Positions 58,098 through 64,000 of a stretch of 64,000 nucleotides of DNA are shown in pieces. The position numbers and the translations under genes are program-made. Below the pieces are notes generated by a model. It was not told the origin of the DNA and did not search any database. It saw nothing but the letters and a program-made list of their open reading frames with translations. Source of the stretch: Cunninghamia lanceolata (Eukaryota > Streptophyta > Pinopsida > Cupressales > Cupressaceae); the NCBI GenBank assembly GCA_027924645.1, contig BSBN01000781.1, forward strand, positions 4,092,001-4,156,000, read 5' to 3'. Within the stretch, counting starts at the first letter, position 1. The number at the start of each line of letters is the position of its first letter.

Positions 58098-59636
58098 TTT
58101 ATTTATTTGTTATTATTATTTTTTTTAGATTTTTGTTTACATAGTGTAGAAGCCTCTCACCATAATTATATATTATATATTAGTTTATTATATATTATAC
58201 ACTATATAATTATCTATGGATAATATTATACACTATAGGGTATGTGCAGGATCATGATGGGCCAAACTATACCTCTAAGTGGCAATGAAAATACAAAAAA
58301 TCAGACTTTATCAAGTTCATGTGAAAGTTTGAATGGATTATCTACACAATTTGAAAAAGATGTAAGAATGAAATTTGTAGAGAATTGAATCTAGTTTATA
58401 GGCTACTTTTTTTTTTTAAAACTAAATTTACTTAGTGAAAAATGAATATTTCAATGAACAACTATTAAATTTTTCAGAAAAAATTAAAAAGTGGGTGTCT
58501 GTCCAGCCAACCTAACTATGAGTAAAAAAGAATATTTTTTTTGAAACTTTCAAAATAAGTAGAGGACTCATGCCCGGATGTGACACATATTTATTTGAAA
58601 TTTTTTTCCAATAAAATAATTAGTTATAATTTTTTTACTGTGACTTTTTTTAAAAACTAAAAAGTAATTTTTCAGCCAACCTAACTCGATAAAAAAAAAA
58701 TTGAAATTCAATTTTTTTAACCTATAGCCAGAAAAGTATAGAGTGTGACACATGTTTCGAATCTCAAAAAGGTGAAACGGTTTGAAAGTTATGGATGTTT
58801 TTCAATCAATGTGTCCATCAAGATTTCAGAGACACACTATATAGAAAATTATTAATAATTATTTAATAAAATGATAACCAAACAAATCTTATATTTTTAG
58901 AAAGCTAACAATTTTTTCTATAAACCCTTTTCATTTTATCAATTTTGCATAAAAAAAGTCATCAGCACAAAGGGTGAAGTTCGAAGAAGAGACTGAAACA
59001 TGAAAACATTTTAGAATCCATGAAAAGTCAACAACCAAAATGGATATCCATCTTTCTTTATACAAAAGCAAAACGGATATCCATTTTGGCATCTCAAAAA
59101 GAATATCCACTTTCTAGAAACAGATATCCATTTTCCAAAAACGGATATCCGTTTCTAAGAAATAGATATCCATTTTTCTTACATGTTTGTTGACCACATC
59201 TTATGAAATAGATGTTTATTGGTGATAGCTCTAGGTTTAGTGAACAATATTCTCAAGCTTATTGCATTTTTTACACTTGTGACCAAATTTGGTACCAAAC
59301 CCTTTCACCTTTTCAATTAATCATGATAGTGTCATCTCACTCCCTGCAAATCAAACCAACATTAGGACCATGCGAATGAGATTAAGGATAGCCTTGAAAT
59401 ATGAATCTTTGTACTATTGACTATCCTTTCAGCATGAGAATCCCTTAGGATCATTGTACCCAGGTGTAACAATCCTTCAATCTTCTTTTATTTATATTTC
59501 CTTCCTCTTCATAGACAAGATTCGCATGCCTTATAGTCATGACAATCCACAAATCACCTAACTGTCCTTAGTGAGACTATATCTTATTTTGACAACGATA
59601 GTCATCTTCCATTCACAACTCTCCTCTTTAACACAG
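58098..59636. other. AT-rich intergenic stretch
   Basis: No gene seen. It contains an imperfect duplication of a segment starting CAGCCAACCTAACT and ending GTGACACAT (58503-58590 and 58674-58755). A cluster of GGATATCC palindromes lies at 59040-59175. Confidence 0.6.
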
Positions 59637-61058
59637 TGGTGCAGGAGCACCTACCTGACAGCTGGCCTTCAGGAGGCAGTTAGTTGTTTTAGGTCTTGTT
59701 TATGTTTCCAAGAAGGTCTGATAAGACCAATGCATGTAATAAGGTCATGCTGATCATGATAAGATCATGCTGACCACGCTTTGCTATTTTTAGCCAGTTT
59801 GTTAGGACAGTTGTCATGATATATGATCGGTTGGATCTCCCAGCCGCCTGGAGAGTTCCCAGCCGCTTGGAGTCGGGTCAGTAGTACTCGTAGGAAAATC
59901 TATTTAAGCATGAGGATCGGTTGACTAGAGATCATCGATCAGACTTTGCGAGAGGAGAGACTGAATATTGTAATAGCATCTTTAGAAATCGAATAAGAGA
60001 TCCTGTTCTGTTCAATTTCTGTTTGGTCTCTATTGTTTAATCGATTTACTGCATCTGGGTGGTTTTCATGGATTCGCTGATCCATTCCACCGGTTGATTT
60101 GTCTGATCGGTGGAATGGTGATGTATAGTAGGGTAGATGTTAGTTTGTTTGTTTGCATGCAGGTGTGCAGGATCGCGGCTGAAAGGTGTTGAAGACCCTA
60201 GCATGGGCATGTGCTAGGTCGAGCTGATAAAGTGTGGAAGATCACCCTGGAAGTGGATCGAGTCATCCCAGGAGGTTCGGCGGATCAGAACAGCGAAAAT
60301 CTGCTAAGGCTGAAAGTTTGTCAAAACAGCATCATCAGGATAATTTGGTGAATATCCTGCAGTCGTTTTGAGTATCATCATCCGAATAGGAGGAGATCGG
60401 CATGATGCAGTTGAGTGCATGAAGTGAATGTACGTCGGGGTGATCATCATCAGGAGGGCCGAGGAGGAGCGTATCGGCATCAGGTTGAAGATCGGGTTGA
60501 TCGCGGGCCGAAAAAAGCTAAGTTTGGCCAACAGCAGGATATGACGTCATCATCATCAGGATATACGTCATCAGGATATTTCGGAGCAGCAGGATATTGA
60601 GGAGCTGCGGGTGACGTCATCGTCATCAGGATATACGTCATCAGGATATCAGGTGACGTCAGCATCAAGGGGACGGTGCGAGAAGTTAAGGTTTATCATC
60701 ATCAGGATAAATGGAAGGAACCGGATGTTCTTTATCCTGCTGATTATCATGATGTTGAATATCATGATGCTGAAGATAGCGAAGGCGGAAGTTGTCGCTG
60801 AAGTGAACAGTGGACGTCAGGAGGATGTTCACGCTGGTCGAACATGATGATGCTGTTGATAATCGAATAAGGTGATGCTGTTGGCAGGCGAAAGTGCGAA
60901 GGCTTGTCATCAGGAGGATATCGGTCGGCGCAGGAAATATGATGATGCTGACAGTGTTAAGCAAAATATGATGATGATGGTGATGATGATGATGATGATG
61001 ATGGGCTGCAGACATCCATGCTGTATTGTAAGGTTATAGTGTGGATGCCTCTGCATCA
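59637..61058 (+). repeat. 5' LTR of Gag-only element
   Basis: TGGTGCAGGAGCACC... to ...CTGCATCA, 1422 bp. It has paired AGCCGC boxes, a TATTTAAG box, then a region dense in TCATCAGGATAT, three TGACGTCA palindromes (60542, 60612, 60654) and a (GATGAT)n tract near 60969-61000. Confidence 0.9.
59837..59908 (+). promoter_or_regulatory. Paired AGCCGCC-type boxes plus TATTTAAG
   Basis: CTCCCAGCCGCCTGG (59837-59851) and TTCCCAGCCGCTTGG (59856-59870) are followed 30 bases later by TATTTAAG at 59901. AGCCGCC is the core of the plant GCC box bound by ERF factors. The same arrangement occurs in the young chromovirus LTR. Confidence 0.5.
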
Positions 61059-61061
61059 TAG

Positions 61062-61073
61062 TGGTATCAGAGC
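61062..61073 (+). other. Primer binding site (initiator Met tRNA)
   Basis: TGGTATCAGAGC, three bases after the LTR. Confidence 0.9.
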
Positions 61074-61171
61074 TCAGCAAAACATCTGGGCTGTTGTGTG
61101 TTGATTCTGTCACCGAAAGGGCAGAGGTAGAGTTGAATTATGTGTTGTGTGTTGATTGAGAGGTTGACAAA

Positions 61172-62962
61172 ATGCCTCTGAAAGGTAGTGGTACTGCAAG
61201 GGAATTGCAGGAGATGAAGGAAAAACATGCTAGAGAGATGAGGAAGATGAAGGAGCTTGCTGAAGCACTTCAAGCCAGGCTTACAGCCCTGGAAAAGAAC
61301 AAAAAGAGGGAAGTGGCAGACAGTGAGTCTGAAGAAGATGAAGATACTGTTGAAGAGTATGAAGAGGTAGCTGAAGATCTGGATGCTGAAGACCAGAGAC
61401 TTGCAAAACTGTTAAAGGCAGTGCAGAGTGATAAACCTAGGGTAAAGGTTGATGTTTCCAAGTATACTGGAAGTTTGAATGAGGATGAGTTGTTAGATTG
61501 GATTGCTGCACTTGATAATCACTTTGAATGTGAAGATGTTGCTGAGGATCAGAAGGTAAAGATTGCAAAGACCAAGTTAGGAGGTCATGCTTTGGTATGG
61601 TGGGATTATGTACAATCTGAGAGAAGGAAACAAGGGAAGTCAAAGATCACTTCATGGGATAAAATGGTAGCAAGGATAAAAGGTAAATTCTTGCCAAGGG
61701 ATTATGAAATCCAGATGTTTAAGAAGCTACAATTTTTAAAGCAGAAGGAAAGGGATGTGAAGGCATATACTGAGGAGTTTTATAAATTGAGTATGAGATC
61801 TGGTCATCATGAGAATGAGGTAGAAAAGGTGGCTAGGTACTTGGCTGGTTTGAGATTTAACATACAGGATGAGTTAGTTTTAGCTAACCCTAAGAATGTG
61901 GAGGATTGTTACCAAATGGCAATCAGGATTGAAGAAAAGATGAATAGAGGACATGATAAGTCCATGAGAGGAAGAGGAAACAATATGAGGGGAAGAGGAG
62001 CAGCCCCTACACAAAAGCAAACAAATGAGGGTCAAGAAGACACTGGTAAAGGACAGGGACAGTCTGATTTCAGGGGTGGATGGAAAGGTAATAGAGGAAG
62101 ATTTGGAGGTGGTAGAGGTTCTACTACATTTTCAGGAAAATGTTACACCTGTGGTGAGTTTGGTCATCCATCTTTCAAATGTCCAGAAAACAAAGGTTCA
62201 TCATCCAGAAATGATAGAACTAGTGACAAGAGAGTACAACTTGTACAAGAAGAGACAGTAGAGCAAAGTGCGCAGAGTTCAAACACTTATCAAAAGGATA
62301 AGGAGCCTGATAATTATGCATACCCAGAGAGTGGAGAGTCTTTGATGATGAGAAGAACAGCAACTACCATGAAGGTACATGACAAAGAATCCCCACAAAG
62401 AAGAGCTCCTTTCAAGACCATATGCAAGAGCAAAGGTAAAAAATGTAAGGTTGTCATTGATACTGGTTCAACAGACAATATGGTATCTCAGGAAATGGTG
62501 GATAAACTGAATTTGGAAAGGATTCCACATCCACACCCTTACAAGGCATCTTGGGTGAGTGATAGTCAATCACTTTTTGTCTCTGAACAGGCATATGTAG
62601 ATTTTCAGATTGGAGCATATCATGATAGAATTTTGTGTGATATTTTGCCCATGGAATGTTGTCACCTACTGTTGGGTAGACCATGGCAATTTGATAGAAG
62701 GGTACTGTATGATGGGTATTCTAATACCTACACCCTCAAGAAAGATGGGAAGACTATGAAGTTAATGCCATTGCAGGCAGATGCTGCAGCACAGGGGGCA
62801 GCCAAAATCATTTTGATGGGAAAGAAGGAGTCTGTGCAGATGCCTATAGGAGCAGGCATAAAAATAGATGAGGATACTGCAGGAAAAGAAGTTGTTAAGG
62901 ATAACAGGTTGAAGAAAGTTTTAGTTTTGACTAACAGAGATCAGCAACAGGTGCAAAAATAG
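61172..62962 (+). CDS. gag: Gag and protease of Gag-only element
   Basis: A 596-codon open frame from ATG 61172. It has a coiled-coil, acidic N-terminus (1-80), the retrotransposon Gag capsid region (about 90-255), an Arg/Gly-rich linker, the CCHC knuckle CYTCGEFGHPSFKC (324-337), aspartic protease with D430 in VIDTGSTDNMVS and a protease C-terminal part (LLLGRPWQFD). It ends at TAG 62960-62962. The same frame then stays open to 63349, across the polypurine tract and into the LTR. The protein could form particles; it cannot copy or integrate DNA by itself. Confidence 0.9.
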   Translation: MPLKGSGTARELQEMKEKHAREMRKMKELAEALQARLTALEKNKKREVADSESEEDEDTVEEYEEVAEDLDAEDQRLAKLLKAVQSDKPRVKVDVSKYTGSLNEDELLDWIAALDNHFECEDVAEDQKVKIAKTKLGGHALVWWDYVQSERRKQGKSKITSWDKMVARIKGKFLPRDYEIQMFKKLQFLKQKERDVKAYTEEFYKLSMRSGHHENEVEKVARYLAGLRFNIQDELVLANPKNVEDCYQMAIRIEEKMNRGHDKSMRGRGNNMRGRGAAPTQKQTNEGQEDTGKGQGQSDFRGGWKGNRGRFGGGRGSTTFSGKCYTCGEFGHPSFKCPENKGSSSRNDRTSDKRVQLVQEETVEQSAQSSNTYQKDKEPDNYAYPESGESLMMRRTATTMKVHDKESPQRRAPFKTICKSKGKKCKVVIDTGSTDNMVSQEMVDKLNLERIPHPHPYKASWVSDSQSLFVSEQAYVDFQIGAYHDRILCDILPMECCHLLLGRPWQFDRRVLYDGYSNTYTLKKDGKTMKLMPLQADAAAQGAAKIILMGKKESVQMPIGAGIKIDEDTAGKEVVKDNRLKKVLVLTNRDQQQVQK

Positions 62963-63349
62963 GTTTGCACACAGCAATCAGTTGAGAGGAATGACAAGGA
63001 TGTTGTCATAGTTGGGACTATTGCTTGTCCTATACAGGTTGACAGGAAGACAGGATTGAACATTGCAGAAGTTCAAGAGGCAGTTCAGCCAGAGGTTCTG
63101 GTCAGACAACCTGGCAAACACAGGGTATGTGAGAAAAAGGCCTACATTAACAGGCATGAGGATTTACTTGCCAGAAAGCAAGTTCCAGTTCAGAAGACTT
63201 GGAGCAGCCAAGCGCCAGCAGAGGACAAAGCTGGAACAGATCAGCATATTGCAAAGGCAAGGTGTAGAGGTGGAGGACTTCCACATACTAAACTCATGGG
63301 ACATGAGTTCTTTTCTGTTGGGGAGTATGGTGCAGGAGCACCTACCTGA
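62963..63349 (+). pseudogene. In-frame extension after TAG, into the 3' LTR
   Basis: About 128 codons in frame with Gag-protease, reached only by reading through one TAG (or after CAG-to-TAG mutation). It ends ...VGEYGAGAPT, where GEYGAGAP is the translation of the polypurine tract and LTR start, as in the intact chromovirus. In another frame the part near 63180-63300 (ESKFQFRRLGAAKRQQ...) is reminiscent of a chromodomain tail, so this may be the pol remnant after loss of RT to integrase. Confidence 0.5.
63318..63327 (+). other. Polypurine tract of Gag-only element
   Basis: TTGGGGAGTA just before the second LTR; matches the young chromovirus. Confidence 0.85.
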
Positions 63350-64000
63350 CAGCTGGCCTTCAGGAGGCAGTTAGTTGTTTTAGGTCTTGTTTATGTTTCC
63401 AAGAAGGTCTGATAAGACCAATGCATGTAATAAGGTCATGCTGATCATGATAAGATCATGCTGACCATGCTTTGCTATTTTTAGCCAGTTTGTTAGGACA
63501 GTTGTCATGATATATGATCGGTTGGATCTCCCAGCCGCCTGGAGAGTTCCCAGCCGCTTGGAGTCGGGTCAGTAGTACTTGTAGGAAAATCTATTTAAGC
63601 ATGAGGATCGGTTGACTAGAGATCATCGATCAGACTTTGCAAGAGGAGAGACTGAATATTGTAATAGCATCTTTAGAAATCGAATAAGAGATCCTGTTCT
63701 GTTCAATTTCTGTTTGGTCTCTATTGTTTAATCGATTTACTGCATCTGGGTGGTTTTCATGGATTCGCTGATCCATTCCACCGGTTGATTTGTCTTATCG
63801 GTGGAATGGTGATGTACAGTAGGGTAGATGTTAGTTAGTTTGTTTGCATGCAGGTGTGCAGGATCGCGGCTGAAAGGTGTTGAAGACCCTAGCATGGGCA
63901 TGTGCTAGGTCGAGCTGATAAAGTGTGGAAGATCACCCTGGAAGTGGATCGAGTCATCCCAGGAGGTTCGGCGGATCAGAACAGCGAAAATCCGCTAAGG
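63328..64000 (+). repeat. 3' LTR of Gag-only element (truncated by window end)
   Basis: Matches 59637-60309 closely. The remaining ~750 bp lie beyond the window. Confidence 0.9.

Larger units (their letters stand above)
59637..64000 (+). mobile_element. Gag-protease-only LTR element with chromovirus LTRs (3' end outside window)
   Basis: The first LTR is 59637-61058. The 2.27 kb internal region (61059-63327) holds a tRNA-Met primer site, Gag-protease and a polypurine tract. The second LTR starts at 63328 and is cut by the window end. RT, RNase H and integrase are absent. LTR start and polypurine tract match the full-length chromoviruses here. The two LTRs differ at about seven of 673 comparable positions, so it is fairly young. 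The left flank CACAG (59632-59636) should be its target duplication. Confidence 0.9.

Noticed and set aside
60955..61015. His-rich peptide from the (GATGAT)n tract
   Set aside because: It is a simple-repeat translation on the strand opposite to the element.
1..64000. CRISPR arrays, bacterial operons, rRNA or tRNA genes
   Set aside because: Repeats lack uniform spacers, no bacterial-type gene order is present, and no cloverleaf was recognised. The tRNA-like matches are primer binding sites only.

Overview
The window looks like repeat-dense nuclear DNA from a plant with a large genome, possibly a gymnosperm. This is inferred from nested plant-type LTR retrotransposons, an initiator-Met primer site in three elements, a plant L1-type LINE and the absence of any recognisable host gene, tRNA or rRNA. 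Almost every base pair can be assigned to a mobile element or a simple or tandem repeat.

Positions 1-35313 are dominated by a giant Ty3/gypsy element of the non-chromovirus (Tat/Ogre-like) type. Its LTRs are about 6.8 kb and each carries a long ORF for an unknown protein. Four LTR pieces are present: A (1-5272, +), B (5273-9105 plus 17152-17198, -), C (25617-32423, -, complete) and D (32424-35313, +). Between C and B lies the 8.4 kb gag-protease-RNaseH-RT-RNaseH-integrase region (17199-25616, -). Junctions A/B and C/D carry a matching 5-bp target duplication (CTCCA/TGGAG). So one copy of the family inserted in reverse into an LTR of another copy, and the locus was then rearranged between inverted repeats, or was misassembled there. 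LTR B is also split by a young chromovirus (9106-17151, -) with two 1664-bp LTRs, TSD CCTGT and one uninterrupted 1580-codon Gag-Pol-chromodomain ORF.

Positions 35314-40026 hold a decayed LINE (-), cut inside its RT domain by the giant element and carrying a separate AT-rich insert in ORF1. Positions 40027-46536 are a non-autonomous LTR element with 1.25 kb LTRs, a tandem-repeat leader, one orphan ORF and a likely spliced intron. After an AT/A-rich stretch comes a degenerate TTAGGG-like array (48003-49413, resuming at 56942-57752 and reversing orientation). It is split by an old, broken chromovirus (49414-56941, TSD GTTAA). A perfect-looking 154-bp foldback element sits at 57944-58097. From 59637 to the window end lies a short element with chromovirus LTRs that keeps Gag-protease but lacks RT and integrase.

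The likely order of events is: LINE and telomere-like array; giant element into the LINE; second giant element into the first; rearrangement; then the young chromovirus. The broken frames share one decay signature, mostly CAG codons turned into TAG, as expected from methylated-cytosine deamination. The young chromovirus is the only element here that looks capable of making all its own proteins; the Gag-only element could depend on such a relative.
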